This document shows, piece by piece, positions 50,788 to 59,717 of a stretch of DNA of 61,264 nt. Position 1 is the first letter of the stretch, and each line of letters starts with the position of its first letter. The position numbers and the translations under genes are program-made. Source of the stretch: Eggerthellaceae bacterium UBA3686 (GTDB lineage: Bacteria; Actinomycetota; Coriobacteriia; Coriobacteriales; Eggerthellaceae). The notes beneath the pieces are model-generated. The model did not search any database, was not told the origin of the DNA, and was given only the letters and a program-made list of their open reading frames with translations. The DNA is taken from contig DFIX01000016.1 of NCBI GenBank assembly GCA_002371495.1, forward strand, positions 1 to 61,264. The letters are read 5' to 3'.

Positions 50788-52257
50788 CTACTTGTTGCGG
50801 TCAGCTGCCAACTGCACGGCGCGGTACGCGCCATCGTAGGTGCCGATCGCGTCGGCCGCCTCGATGTTGTCGCACATGTCGGCAATAATCGCAGGTTCCG
50901 ATTGCAGGAGGTCGATCCACGCGCAGATTTCGGGAAGCGTGCGCAGCTCGTACGTGCCGTCGCCTACCTCGGCAGCGCGGATTGCACCCCAGGCCTCGTG
51001 GCCACCGACTCGGCGGATCATGAGTTTGGGAACGGGGTAGAAGGCCAGCTCGCTCGGCTTCGTAACCAGCAGATCGCTTGCGCGCATGAGCAGGTTGGTC
51101 ATGTAGACCGCCGCAAAGATGTCTTCGTCGCCGAAAGCGTGGATACCTTCCACATCGTCTTCGAGGGCGGCTTCGGCAAAGGCGGCCGACCGCTCAAAAT
51201 TGTTGAAGTGCTCGACGGCGCCCGCAAGACCCGGAATCGCATTCTTTAAGGCGCCCCAGATGGGCGCGTGGTCTCCGACGTTCACGAACAAAGCGGCCTT
51301 ACCGGCTTTAACGAAGGGCAGTAGGTGCTCGATGATGCCGCGGAACAGGTCTTGTTGGGCGCCGGCTCCGCCGACGGTAAGCAGGTAGCGAATAGGGCCG
51401 GCTCCTTGTGCGCGTGCCACGCGCCGCTCGCAGTCGAACGGGATGTTCAGGACCAGCTCGTGGTCGATGTAGTGCCCGGTAAAGTAGAGCGAGCCCTCTG
51501 GCATGGGCGAGAGCTGCTGGTTTTTGCTCATGCCGCGCAATGCTTTGTAGCCCCAGTATGCCGATGGGGTTTGCACTGCATGCAGCGCACCCTCCGACAA
51601 ATGCAGCGCCATCGGCCAGTTGTCGGGTATGGCGTTGACGACGTTGGTCAGCCCCGCATGCACGGCCGCTTGGGCGGGCCAGGCGTGCGTTGCGACGAAC
51701 GGAATGTCGCGGGGCAGGTCCGCATACGGCGTGCACATGAGCTCCGATGCTTTCTGGTCTGTGGCGTTGTAGGTGAGCTTGCGGAAGCCTTCGGAGTTCA
51801 TGGGCTCCCATACCAGCTTGTTGAATAGCCCGAACCGCTGCGAGAGGCGCGAACCCATGGAGTAAAGATCGTTCTGGTAGGCGATGAGTTTCGATGCCGT
51901 TGTTTCGGGGAATCCCATGAGGTCGAACCAGAGCGGTGTATAGCCGAGGGCGCGTGCGGCGGAAGCCATAGCCATGGCGATGCGGTAGTGCCCGAAGCCC
52001 ATGCGAATGTTGCCTATGACGACCGGGTCGGCCACGTTCGAGAAATCTGCCGGTGCAGCTTCGCTCGCCGCCGGGCCAAGGAGCTTTGCGCCGAAGCGGT
52101 CGCTGATGACGGGGGCGTCAAGGAGCTCCAGGTGGCAAGCGGCGTTGGGGTCATCCCCGAACTTGCGCGCGTATTTCCGCTTGGCCTTGCAGGCCTTTGC
52201 GTAGGTGCGCCGGTCGATTGGGTTCCCGAAAATTGAAGCTGAACGATCCGTATGCAT
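50788..52257 (-). CDS. GT-B-like protein, possible MurG or glycolipid transferase relative
   Basis: This 489-residue protein is not assigned to a named family with certainty. GNIRMGFGHYRIAMAMASAARALGY near residue 80-105 resembles the glycine-His loop at the start of GT-B glycosyltransferases (MurG, diacylglycerol glucosyltransferase). A later MRASDLLVTKPSELAFYPVPK, about 400-420, resembles their nucleotide-sugar binding end. Several hydrophobic stretches are present but no clear transmembrane helix. GGAGG precedes the ATG at 52257. It lies 10 bp before the ECF ATPase gene in one unit, and is divergent from the sugar transporter. Confidence 0.6.
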   Translation of the reverse strand: MHTDRSASIFGNPIDRRTYAKACKAKRKYARKFGDDPNAACHLELLDAPVISDRFGAKLLGPAASEAAPADFSNVADPVVIGNIRMGFGHYRIAMAMASAARALGYTPLWFDLMGFPETTASKLIAYQNDLYSMGSRLSQRFGLFNKLVWEPMNSEGFRKLTYNATDQKASELMCTPYADLPRDIPFVATHAWPAQAAVHAGLTNVVNAIPDNWPMALHLSEGALHAVQTPSAYWGYKALRGMSKNQQLSPMPEGSLYFTGHYIDHELVLNIPFDCERRVARAQGAGPIRYLLTVGGAGAQQDLFRGIIEHLLPFVKAGKAALFVNVGDHAPIWGALKNAIPGLAGAVEHFNNFERSAAFAEAALEDDVEGIHAFGDEDIFAAVYMTNLLMRASDLLVTKPSELAFYPVPKLMIRRVGGHEAWGAIRAAEVGDGTYELRTLPEICAWIDLLQSEPAIIADMCDNIEAADAIGTYDGAYRAVQLAADRNK

Positions 52258-52279
52258 GACGTCCTCCAGATTGGTTTCG

Positions 52280-52303
52280 ATATAATCACAGTGCCAATTA
52301 TAT
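52280..52303. promoter_or_regulatory. AT-rich palindrome in a divergent promoter region
   Basis: ATATAAT at 52280-52286 and ATTATAT at 52297-52303 form an inverted repeat in the 64-bp space between two divergent genes. Read on the minus strand the right half gives a TATAAT box. Good -35 boxes were not seen, so exact promoters are uncertain. Confidence 0.4.
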
Positions 52304-52321
52304 TCGCAGGAAAGGCAGGCA

Positions 52322-53701
52322 ATGGAAAAGAAGCTGGCATCTAACAAGATTCTGTGGCTGTTCGCCATCGGACAATTGGGTTGGGCGGCCCTTTCGGGCG
52401 TTATATCGAACTGCCTGGTGTACTACTACATGCCCGAGGACTCGCTGCTGAGCCAGGGGCATACGCTGTTCATCACGCAATCTGCGGTGTTCCTGGGCTT
52501 TCTGACCGTAATCGGCGGCATTACCGCGCTTGGCCGTCTTTTCGATGCGGTAACCGACCCACTGATCGCCTCGCTCTCGGACCGCTGCAAGCACCGCCTT
52601 GGTCGCCGCATCCCGTTCATGCGTTACGCCGCCGTGCCTTTCGGCGTCGTGACGGTGCTCGTGTTCGTGTCTCCGGTGCCGGACGTCAGCTGGGTCAACA
52701 GCTTGTTCCTCGGCGTCATGATGCTTCTGTTCTACCTGTGCATGACCTGCTACTGCACGCCCTACAACGCGCTGATTCCTGAGCTCGGCCGCACGCAGAA
52801 CCTGCGCATCAACGTCTCGACGTACATCTCGGCAACGTATTTTATCGGAACGGCGCTGGCCTACACGGTGCCGACGATTGCGAGCGCTCTGTTCCCGACA
52901 TTTGGCGTTGCGGGTGGTTTCCGCATGGCCATTGCGGGGCTTGCTGCGCTGGCGGTCATTTGCATGCTCGTTCCCGCGTTCGGGATCGACGAGCACGCGT
53001 ACGCCGATACTACGCCCTCGAAATCGCCGACGTTCAGCAGTCTCATGAAGACCTTCAAAAACAAGGAGTTCCAGACTTTCGTCTGCTCCGATATCCTGTA
53101 CTGGATCGCTTTCACGATGTTCCAGACCGGCCTTCTGTTCTACGTGACCGAGCTCATGGGTTTGCCGGTGGCGTGGAGCACCATCTTGCTGGTGTTGATG
53201 ATGGTCGTGGCGTTCGTGCTCTACATCCCCGTGAATTTCCTTGCCAAGCGTCTGGGTAAGAAGAAGCTCATCGTGTTCGCGTTCTCGTTCTTTGCGGCGA
53301 CATTCGGTATAACGGCGCTTTCGGGCGTTTTGGGCGTGCCCGTTGAAGCTTGGGGCATCCTGATCGCGATACTCTCGTCGATTCCTCTGGCGATTCTGGG
53401 CGTCTTGCCCCAAGCGGTCGTTGCCGACATCGCCGATGTCGATGCAATCGATACCGGCGAAGCGCGCCAGGGCATGTTCTACGCGGCTCGCACGTTCGCG
53501 ATGAAGCTCGGCCAAGCAGTTTCGATGCTGGTGTTCACGGGCATTATCGCCATGGACATCGGCGATATGAAGTACCGGATCACCGCGGTCGTCGCCTGCG
53601 TATTCTGTTTGCTGGGTGCATTGGTGTTCGCACGCTACCATGAGCGCGCTGTGCTCGAGCGCATCGAGGACGCGGGCGCAGCGCAGCTCAAGGAGGCATA
53701 G
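52322..53701 (+). CDS. GPH-family (MelB-like) sugar:cation symporter
   Basis: This 459-residue protein has twelve predicted membrane helices and belongs to the glycoside-pentoside-hexuronide:cation symporters. The signature GRLFDAVTDPLIASLSDR lies near residue 75, with RLGRRIPFM just after, as in melibiose carriers. It is the first gene of an operon with an alpha-galactosidase, a galactokinase and GalT, so the likely substrate is an alpha-galactoside such as melibiose or raffinose. GGAAAGG precedes the ATG. It lies 5 bp from the next start. Confidence 0.92.
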   Translation: MEKKLASNKILWLFAIGQLGWAALSGVISNCLVYYYMPEDSLLSQGHTLFITQSAVFLGFLTVIGGITALGRLFDAVTDPLIASLSDRCKHRLGRRIPFMRYAAVPFGVVTVLVFVSPVPDVSWVNSLFLGVMMLLFYLCMTCYCTPYNALIPELGRTQNLRINVSTYISATYFIGTALAYTVPTIASALFPTFGVAGGFRMAIAGLAALAVICMLVPAFGIDEHAYADTTPSKSPTFSSLMKTFKNKEFQTFVCSDILYWIAFTMFQTGLLFYVTELMGLPVAWSTILLVLMMVVAFVLYIPVNFLAKRLGKKKLIVFAFSFFAATFGITALSGVLGVPVEAWGILIAILSSIPLAILGVLPQAVVADIADVDAIDTGEARQGMFYAARTFAMKLGQAVSMLVFTGIIAMDIGDMKYRITAVVACVFCLLGALVFARYHERAVLERIEDAGAAQLKEA

Positions 53702-53706
53702 GCGCC

Positions 53707-55464
53707 ATGCGCAAGCAGAAGATGCCTTATGGGGCCAAAGTCGCCATGGAGCCGGCGGCGCTCAAGCTGTACTACCGGTGCTCCGAACAGGGAACGGCGC
53801 GCTTCGAAGCATGCGCACTCGAGGCGCAGCTCGCCTATTCGCTGCCGGCTGATTTCGAGGCCGAGGATACCGAGGTTTGCCGGACGTTCGGCCACCCGGT
53901 CGAGCTGCGTTTCGAGCTTCCGGGACCGAACGGCGCTCCATCGCCTAAAGTGGGCACGGCTGTGGTTTCGTTTGACGGCGAGGTGCTTGCAGTTGTCATC
54001 GAGGCGCAGACGGAATTGCTCGTCGAGTATTGCGCGGTTACCCTGCGTCATGCATTCTCAGGTGATGAGCAGGTGTTGCTCAATGGGTATCAATCGTGGA
54101 CCGATACGGTCGAACGACCTGCTTGGGGCCGTATGCGGGGGCTTAAGGGAGTGCCGTCGCAGCTGGTCGAGCGGTTTGTCCTCGACGGAGGGGGCGACTA
54201 CGCCATCGTGGACTACTCGGCGCGCCGCGGGCGGCAGCATGGGTTTACGTATGCGACGTTCAGGCGGCAAGACGGCATGGTGCTCGTCGGCTCGCTCGAC
54301 GAGTCCCGCGGGTTCACGCTGGTTAAAACCGATGCTGCGGCAGGGACGGTGATGCTCGAGACCGAATGCCCTGCGAGCGCGCTTTCGCCGGGGCAGGCAA
54401 TTGAATTCGGTCGATACGGCATTGCGCGGGGAACCATGAAGGGCTGCTACGACCGTTGGTTCAATCTGATGGGAATCAGCGCCCGCAAGGCAAAGCCCCT
54501 TGTAGGGTATACGAGCTGGTATAGACACTACGGCGAAATCGACGAGGCTAAGCTGAACGACGATCTGGACGGCGTTGCCGGCTTCTTCAAATGCGATGTA
54601 CGCAAGGATCTGTCGGGCGTCCAAAAGGTCTTCCAAATCGATGACGGCTACTGCAAAGTGGGGGATTGGCTCGACGTGGATTCGGCGAAGTTCCCGTCCG
54701 GGCTTAGACCGCTTGCCGGCCGCATTCGGGCCGAAGGGTTTCTTCCCGGCATCTGGCTTGCGCCTTTTGTGTGCGAGGAGGATTCACGGCTGTTCCGCGA
54801 GCGTCCCGAATGGCTGCTGCGCGATGCTGCGGGCGATCCGGTGGCAACTGGGTCGCAATGGAGCAGGGGATTTGCCCTGGATACGCGCAATGTCGACGTG
54901 CGCAGCTACATCCTGGAGGTGCTCGACACCGTTGTGCGCGAATGGGGCTTCGGGCTTTTAAAGCTCGATTTCCTGTATGCCGCTTGCATGCTGCCGCATG
55001 GCGGGCTCAACCGCGGCGAGCTGATGGCCGATGCCGTGTCGCTTCTGAGGAAGGGCGCTGGTGAAAAGACGCTGCTGCTTGGTTGCGGTGTGCCGCTGGC
55101 CAGCGTCTTCGGGAAGTTCGAATACTGTCGTATCGGGTGCGACGTCGGGCTGGACTGGGATGACCTGCCGCATATGCGCATGCTTCACCGCGAGCGCATT
55201 TCGACGAAGAACTCGCTATCGAACACATACGGGCGCGCGCCGCTCGATGGGCGCGCGTTCGGCAACGATCCCGACGTGTTCTTCCTGCGAGACGATGTGC
55301 GTCTGACGCCCGCTCAGCGCGATGAGCTGCTCTTTGCCGACGCTGACTTGGGTAGCGTGTTCTTGACGTCGGACGACATGGGGCAATGGCCTGCGGCGAT
55401 GCGCGAACGGTATTACAAGGCGCTCGATATCGTGCTCGAGCGGATGAGTCAGTCTAGCAGGTAG
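53707..55464 (+). CDS. GH36 alpha-galactosidase
   Basis: This 585-residue cytoplasmic enzyme would release galactose from imported alpha-galactosides. The nucleophile Asp lies in LLKLDFLYAACM near residue 420, and the acid-base Asp in GCDVGLDWDD near 479. The GYTSWYRHYGEID and FQIDDGY blocks are typical of GH36. It is shorter than the 700-residue long forms, lacking part of the N-terminal beta domain. No signal peptide is present. The ATG at 53707 lies 12 bases after GGAGG; ATG 53722 is an alternative. Second gene of the galactoside operon. Confidence 0.9.
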   Translation: MRKQKMPYGAKVAMEPAALKLYYRCSEQGTARFEACALEAQLAYSLPADFEAEDTEVCRTFGHPVELRFELPGPNGAPSPKVGTAVVSFDGEVLAVVIEAQTELLVEYCAVTLRHAFSGDEQVLLNGYQSWTDTVERPAWGRMRGLKGVPSQLVERFVLDGGGDYAIVDYSARRGRQHGFTYATFRRQDGMVLVGSLDESRGFTLVKTDAAAGTVMLETECPASALSPGQAIEFGRYGIARGTMKGCYDRWFNLMGISARKAKPLVGYTSWYRHYGEIDEAKLNDDLDGVAGFFKCDVRKDLSGVQKVFQIDDGYCKVGDWLDVDSAKFPSGLRPLAGRIRAEGFLPGIWLAPFVCEEDSRLFRERPEWLLRDAAGDPVATGSQWSRGFALDTRNVDVRSYILEVLDTVVREWGFGLLKLDFLYAACMLPHGGLNRGELMADAVSLLRKGAGEKTLLLGCGVPLASVFGKFEYCRIGCDVGLDWDDLPHMRMLHRERISTKNSLSNTYGRAPLDGRAFGNDPDVFFLRDDVRLTPAQRDELLFADADLGSVFLTSDDMGQWPAAMRERYYKALDIVLERMSQSSR

Positions 55465-55491
55465 GCTGACTCGTTTGAAGGGAAGTCGAAT

Positions 55492-56637
55492 ATGGTCGAT
55501 TTAACACGCGCGCATGTACGCGCGTTCGCGCCGGGACGGACGGAAATAGCCGGCAACCATACCGATCACCAGGGTGGGCGCGTCATCGCCGCCGCAGTCG
55601 ATTGCGGTATCGATCTGCTGCTCCAGCCTTGTGAAGGGCAAAAAGCTTACGTTTCAAGTGACGGCTTCGAGCCCGTCGAAGTGGACCTTGCCGACGTGAC
55701 GCCGCGAGCCGACGAGGCCTTCACGACAGCGGCCCTCGTACGCGGCGTGGTGGCGGGGATGCGCGAAGCTGGCGTCGGCGTGGGCGGATTTGCTGCGTCT
55801 GCAAAAAGCGGCATTCCGGCGGGCGGTGGCTTGTCGTCATCCGCTGCGTTCGAATTGGCGCTCGGACAGGCGTTGAACGCGGCTTTCGGCGAAGGCGGGT
55901 TCGCGCCCGAGCAATTGGCTCGCATAGGTCAGGAGGCCGAGCGCACGTGGTTCGGAAAGCCATGCGGCCTTATGGATCAGATGGCAATTGCTCTCGGCGG
56001 TGTGCAGCTCATGGATTTTGCCGATGGGGGGTGCGTGGCTCGAAGCATCGATTTCGATTTCGAATCGGCTGGCCTGGCGCTGTTCCTCATCGACACGCAC
56101 TGCGATCACAGCGCCTACACTCTCGAGTATGCGCAGGTGGCAAAGGATATGGACGCAGTGGCTCATTTCCTTGGAGCTAACATGCTGTCCGAGGTGAGCG
56201 CCGATTGGTTTTTCGAGTCGTTCGGGCGTGTGCGCGCCGAGATGGGTGATGTGCCGGCGCTGCGCGCGCTTCACTACTACCATGAAATGGCACTCGTCGA
56301 CCGCCGGGCGCAAGCCCTTGCCGAAGGGGATGTTGCGGTTTTCCTGGCGGCGACCAGGCAGTCGGGAGTATCGTCGGCGCAGTATCTGCAGAACGTCTCG
56401 ACCGCCGACCGCGTGTCGCAGCCGGCCATGGTGGCGTTGGCGCTGGCGGATTGCCTGGCGAGCGAGCAGGGGGCCGTGCGCATTCATGGCGGAGGCTTCG
56501 GGGGTACAGTGCAGGCGTTCGTGCCCGTCGAGCGCGCCGATGAGTTCGCGTTGAAAATGGATGAGCTCTTGGGCACCGGGTCGTGCAGGCGCTACCGCAT
56601 TTCGGCGTGCGGCGCGCATGCCGAATGGGTATTCTAG
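55492..56637 (+). CDS. galK: Galactokinase
   Basis: This 381-residue GHMP kinase phosphorylates galactose at C1. Motif 1 is GRTEIAGNHTDHQGG at 15-29 (the usual GRVNLIGEHTDY in other bacteria), motif 2 GIPAGGGLSSSAA near 106, and motif 3 RIHGGGFGGTVQAF near 345. GAAGGGAAG precedes the ATG. It is the third gene of the operon; the phosphorylated sugar passes to GalT encoded next. A galE epimerase is not in the window. Confidence 0.95.
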   Translation: MVDLTRAHVRAFAPGRTEIAGNHTDHQGGRVIAAAVDCGIDLLLQPCEGQKAYVSSDGFEPVEVDLADVTPRADEAFTTAALVRGVVAGMREAGVGVGGFAASAKSGIPAGGGLSSSAAFELALGQALNAAFGEGGFAPEQLARIGQEAERTWFGKPCGLMDQMAIALGGVQLMDFADGGCVARSIDFDFESAGLALFLIDTHCDHSAYTLEYAQVAKDMDAVAHFLGANMLSEVSADWFFESFGRVRAEMGDVPALRALHYYHEMALVDRRAQALAEGDVAVFLAATRQSGVSSAQYLQNVSTADRVSQPAMVALALADCLASEQGAVRIHGGGFGGTVQAFVPVERADEFALKMDELLGTGSCRRYRISACGAHAEWVF

Positions 56638-56655
56638 ATGTGCAAAAGTGCCATA

Positions 56656-56682
56656 GTGCAAAAGGGTCTGACCCTTTTGTAC
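56656..56682. repeat. 27-bp near-perfect palindrome between galK and galT
   Basis: GTGCAAAAGGGTC and GACCCTTTTGTAC flank a single T. It sits 18 bp after galK and 20 bp before galT, inside an operon. Such GGGTC(T)GACCC palindromes are seen scattered in many bacterial genomes. A role in RNA stability is possible. Confidence 0.6.
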
Positions 56683-56702
56683 GTATGGGATGGAGGGAAT
56701 TG

Positions 56703-57761
56703 ATGGATACGGATGATTTTTATCGGCAGAGCTGCGAGAAGGGGTTTGTGAAGCTCGAGGCTGTGGCGCGTAACATCGCGTGGACGACGGGAACCGAATG
56801 GGGCGACATCGAAGTCACGATAAACCTCTCGAAGCCCGAGAAGGACCCGCGCGACATCGCTGCCGCTGCAAAACAGCAGGCGGGGAGCAAGAAGAGTTTC
56901 ATCGACCCAGCGACGGGCGTCGCGCGTCCCTGCCCGCTTTGCGTGACTGAGGCCGATGTCGAGTTGGGGTATGCCCGGCATATGACGCTTTGCGGGGAGC
57001 CGTGGGGGCTCTGGTACAGCCCGTACGCCTATTACGAAGAGCATTGTATCGCCATGAGCTGGGAGCATCGGCCCATGCATATCGACCGCGCTGCTTTCGA
57101 ATGCCTCTTCGACGTTGTGGGGCAGCTTCCGCAGTATTTTTTCGGTAGCAATGCGGATCTGCCCATCGTGGGCGGCTCGATTCTGGGGCACGATCACTTT
57201 CAGGGTGGGCGGCACGTGTTTCCCATGCAGAAAGCGCCGGTTTACCGCGCGATTGAGCTCTCGGGTTTTTCCGATGTGGAAGCGGGCATTGTGAAATGGC
57301 CGATGTCGGTCATCCGGCTCTGCGGGAACAACCGCTCCTCATTAGTTGATGCCGCTTGCGCGGTGCTCGATGCATGGCGCCACTATGATGATGCCGAAGT
57401 CGGCATCATCTCGCATACCGATGGCGTGCGGCATAACACCATCACGCCGATCTTGCGCGCAATCGAAGGTGGGTACCAGCTTGATTTGGCATTGCGCTGC
57501 AACATTACGAGCGCCGAGCACCCGCTGGGCGTATTCCATCCCCACGAGGAACTCCACCATATTAAGAAAGAGAACATCGGACTTATCGAGGTCATGGGTT
57601 TGGCCATTTTGCCACCGCGCGTGCAAGGGGTCATGGAGGACCGGGGCCTCTCGCGCGATGACGTTGGCAAGCTCTTCGGCCAGGTACTCGAATGCGCGGG
57701 CGTTTTCAAATGGGATGAGGCAGGACGCGCCGCTTTCGAGCGTTTTGTCAGCACGCTTTAA
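56703..57761 (+). CDS. galT: UDP-glucose--hexose-1-phosphate uridylyltransferase, type 2, short form
   Basis: This 352-residue protein exchanges UMP between UDP-glucose and galactose 1-phosphate. The type 2 signatures WGDIEVTINLSKPEKDPRDI near residue 33, WYSPYAYYEEHCI and VGGSILGHDHFQGG (HDHFQ at 163-167, with the catalytic His) are clear. Type 2 enzymes of Firmicutes are about 490-510 residues; this chain begins where they reach about residue 140, so the helical N-terminal part is absent. GGAGGG before ATG 56703 and only 65 bp to galK argue against a frameshift. It is the last gene of the operon. Confidence 0.92.
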   Translation: MDTDDFYRQSCEKGFVKLEAVARNIAWTTGTEWGDIEVTINLSKPEKDPRDIAAAAKQQAGSKKSFIDPATGVARPCPLCVTEADVELGYARHMTLCGEPWGLWYSPYAYYEEHCIAMSWEHRPMHIDRAAFECLFDVVGQLPQYFFGSNADLPIVGGSILGHDHFQGGRHVFPMQKAPVYRAIELSGFSDVEAGIVKWPMSVIRLCGNNRSSLVDAACAVLDAWRHYDDAEVGIISHTDGVRHNTITPILRAIEGGYQLDLALRCNITSAEHPLGVFHPHEELHHIKKENIGLIEVMGLAILPPRVQGVMEDRGLSRDDVGKLFGQVLECAGVFKWDEAGRAAFERFVSTL

Positions 57762-57985
57762 AAATGTGAACAGGGGGCTATCCCTTTGGGACATCTAGCC
57801 TGCACCGCTAACTGCCCCTGCGCGAAACGGTAGCGAAAGGCCTGGCGGCGGCATGCGTGAGCGATTCTGCAGCCACTGCTCCTGTAAATATATATAGGTT
57901 AGGCGAAGCCAAGCGAACGCGTGTTGCCGCCAGGCCTTTCGCGGGACGTTACGTGCATAGGAGGACAGCCCCTTTTTCACATTTT
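57761..57985. repeat. 225-bp element with 23-bp terminal inverted repeats and an inner family A hairpin
   Basis: AAAATGTGAACAGGGG at 57761 starts a 23-bp terminal repeat (57761-57783) that matches the reverse complement of 57963-57985 at 20 of 23 positions. Inside, GCGAAAGGCCTGGCGGC (57833-57849) pairs with 57926-57942 around a diverged family A core (GATTCTGCAG, TATAGGTTAGGCGAAGCC). The core has lost the inner CCGG/CCGG stem on both sides. There is no coding sequence. It follows galT directly and could end the operon; its outer repeat is MITE-like. Confidence 0.8.
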
Positions 57986-58014
57986 TGCGGGGAACCGACC
58001 GCGCATTCAAGCGG

Positions 58015-58656
58015 CTATAGGCGCTCGACGTCGCGCAGCGAAAGCTTCCCATCGGTGTCGATGCTTACGGTCATGCGATAGCCCTGGCAGTTGCCGACGA
58101 GCCAATCGTAGTAGCTGCGCTGCTCATCGGCAAACCGCGAGAGGAAGGCCATGAGCGTGCCGCCGTGGGCCACCAGGTACGCACGCTGTTCGCCCGACTC
58201 GGCGATGCTACGGCATAGGTGCATCATCCCGTCGCATACGCGTTCGTCAAACTGCGCCTTGGACTCGCCGCCCGGGCATTGCCCTTCGCACATGCCCTCG
58301 ACCCAAGTGCGGTAGTCTGGATCGTCGACCATCTCATCTGCCGATCGGCCGGTGAATACACCGAAATCCATTTCCTGAATACCCGGCACGACCACCTGTT
58401 CGGCAGCCGGGAACAAGATGGCGGCCGTTTCGTGGGTGCGCCGCAGCTCCGATACGTACACACGCCTGACCTCGGCGAAACCATAGTCTTCGTAGAAAGC
58501 GGCAGCCGAGAGCGCCTCTTCGCGTCCAAGGGGGCTCAGCGGCTGGTCATCGGTGGAACCCACGTAGCGCCGCTCGGCATTGCCGTGGGTCTGCCCGTGG
58601 CGGAACATCATGAGCTGGAATTCGGTACTTCGACCGCGCGTATCGCCGCCCTCCAT
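58015..58656 (-). CDS. Histidine phosphatase family protein, CobC-like
   Basis: This 213-residue phosphatase has the RHG motif FRHGQTHGN at 18-26 and the second catalytic His in VAHGGTLMAF near 180. It belongs to the phosphoglycerate mutase-like superfamily. Its start codon shares one base with the stop of the cobD-like gene (TAATG), indicating coupled translation. Position with cbiB and cobD suggests alpha-ribazole 5'-phosphate phosphatase, a late cobalamin step. Sequence alone would not exclude another small phosphate ester as substrate. Confidence 0.85.
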   Translation of the reverse strand: MEGGDTRGRSTEFQLMMFRHGQTHGNAERRYVGSTDDQPLSPLGREEALSAAAFYEDYGFAEVRRVYVSELRRTHETAAILFPAAEQVVVPGIQEMDFGVFTGRSADEMVDDPDYRTWVEGMCEGQCPGGESKAQFDERVCDGMMHLCRSIAESGEQRAYLVAHGGTLMAFLSRFADEQRSYYDWLVGNCQGYRMTVSIDTDGKLSLRDVERL

Positions 58657-59714
58657 TACGCCATCACCTCGCTGAGCGCTTCGAGGAACTTCTTGTTCTC
58701 GACGGTCGTGCGCACCGCAATGCGGAACCACGAAGCATCGAGTCCCCGGAAGTTTTCGCAGCGCCTTATGGCGAAACCGCGCTCGAGCATCGGCTCGTAG
58801 AGCGGTTTGGGACTTTGGAACAAGATGTAGTTGGCCTGCGAGGGCACGACGAGCATGCCGAGTTCCTGCAAGCCCTCTTCGAGCCGCGCGCGCTCGGTCG
58901 CAACGTATTCGTGCGTAAGGTCTAAATAGCCCGGCACGTCGAGCGCAGCAACGCCCGCTACCTGGGCCGGCGACGACACTGCCCAAGGAGCGCCGGCAGC
59001 GCGAATCTGATCGAGCAGGTGCTCGTTGGCGCACAGACAATACCCCAGTCTGAAGCCCGCAAGGGCATGGCTCTTGGTCAGCGCTTTGACCACGATCATA
59101 TGCGGGAACTGCTCGAGCAGATCGGTGCACGACTCCCGCTCGGTCAGCTCGATGAAGCACTCATCAACCAGGACCTTAGTGCCCCACCTATCGGCGGCGC
59201 GCAAGATCTTGGCGAGCACTCCGCGGTCGATGGTGCGGCCCGTCGGGTTGTTGGGCGAACACAGGATGATCAGGTCCACATCCGGCTCGATGTAATCGAT
59301 GATGCGCTCCGTCACATCGAAGTTCTCGCGCGCGACCAAGCTGTGGTGCACGACACGCGGATGAAACGGCTGCAGGGCCTGCTCGTAGCCCGAGTAGCAG
59401 GGCGAGCACACGAGCACCTTGTGAGGTTTGAGCGCTGACGCAATACGCGAGAACGCATCGGTCGCTCCAGCCGTGGCGACGATGTACCGCTCGGGAAGCT
59501 GCTCGTGCTCTGCGAGCGCGGCCACGAGGTCGCGGCAGAGCGGGTCGGGATACGTCTCGAAGCTCGCAGCCGCCACCTTCAGGGCGCGCACGACCTGCAC
59601 CGGCATGCCGAGCGGATTCAGGCTCGCCGAGAAATCGACGACGCCTTCCATTCCATACAGGTCCCCGCCGTGTTCGTAACGTCCCATATGCTGGGTTTTA
59701 TCGCGTTCAGTCAC
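58656..59714 (-). CDS. cobD: Threonine-phosphate decarboxylase-like aminotransferase
   Basis: This 352-residue PLP enzyme of aminotransferase class I/II resembles CobD, which makes (R)-1-aminopropan-2-yl phosphate for the cobalamin nucleotide loop. The N-terminal HGGDLYG and DFSASLNPLG blocks are the CobD hallmark. The PLP lysine lies in VKALTKSHALAGFRLGY near 215. GTG 59714 follows AAAGGG; ATG 59687 is an alternative. It starts 3 bp after the cbiB stop and overlaps the phosphatase gene by one base, forming one operon. Histidinol-phosphate aminotransferase is a less likely reading. Confidence 0.92.
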   Translation of the reverse strand: MTERDKTQHMGRYEHGGDLYGMEGVVDFSASLNPLGMPVQVVRALKVAAASFETYPDPLCRDLVAALAEHEQLPERYIVATAGATDAFSRIASALKPHKVLVCSPCYSGYEQALQPFHPRVVHHSLVARENFDVTERIIDYIEPDVDLIILCSPNNPTGRTIDRGVLAKILRAADRWGTKVLVDECFIELTERESCTDLLEQFPHMIVVKALTKSHALAGFRLGYCLCANEHLLDQIRAAGAPWAVSSPAQVAGVAALDVPGYLDLTHEYVATERARLEEGLQELGMLVVPSQANYILFQSPKPLYEPMLERGFAIRRCENFRGLDASWFRIAVRTTVENKKFLEALSEVMA

Positions 59715-59717
59715 GTT

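Noticed and set aside
56638..56702. Frameshift separating galT from a missing N-terminal part
   Set aside because: The 65-bp gap holds a palindrome and a strong ribosome site, and no GalT-like sequence appears in other frames upstream, where galK occupies the DNA.
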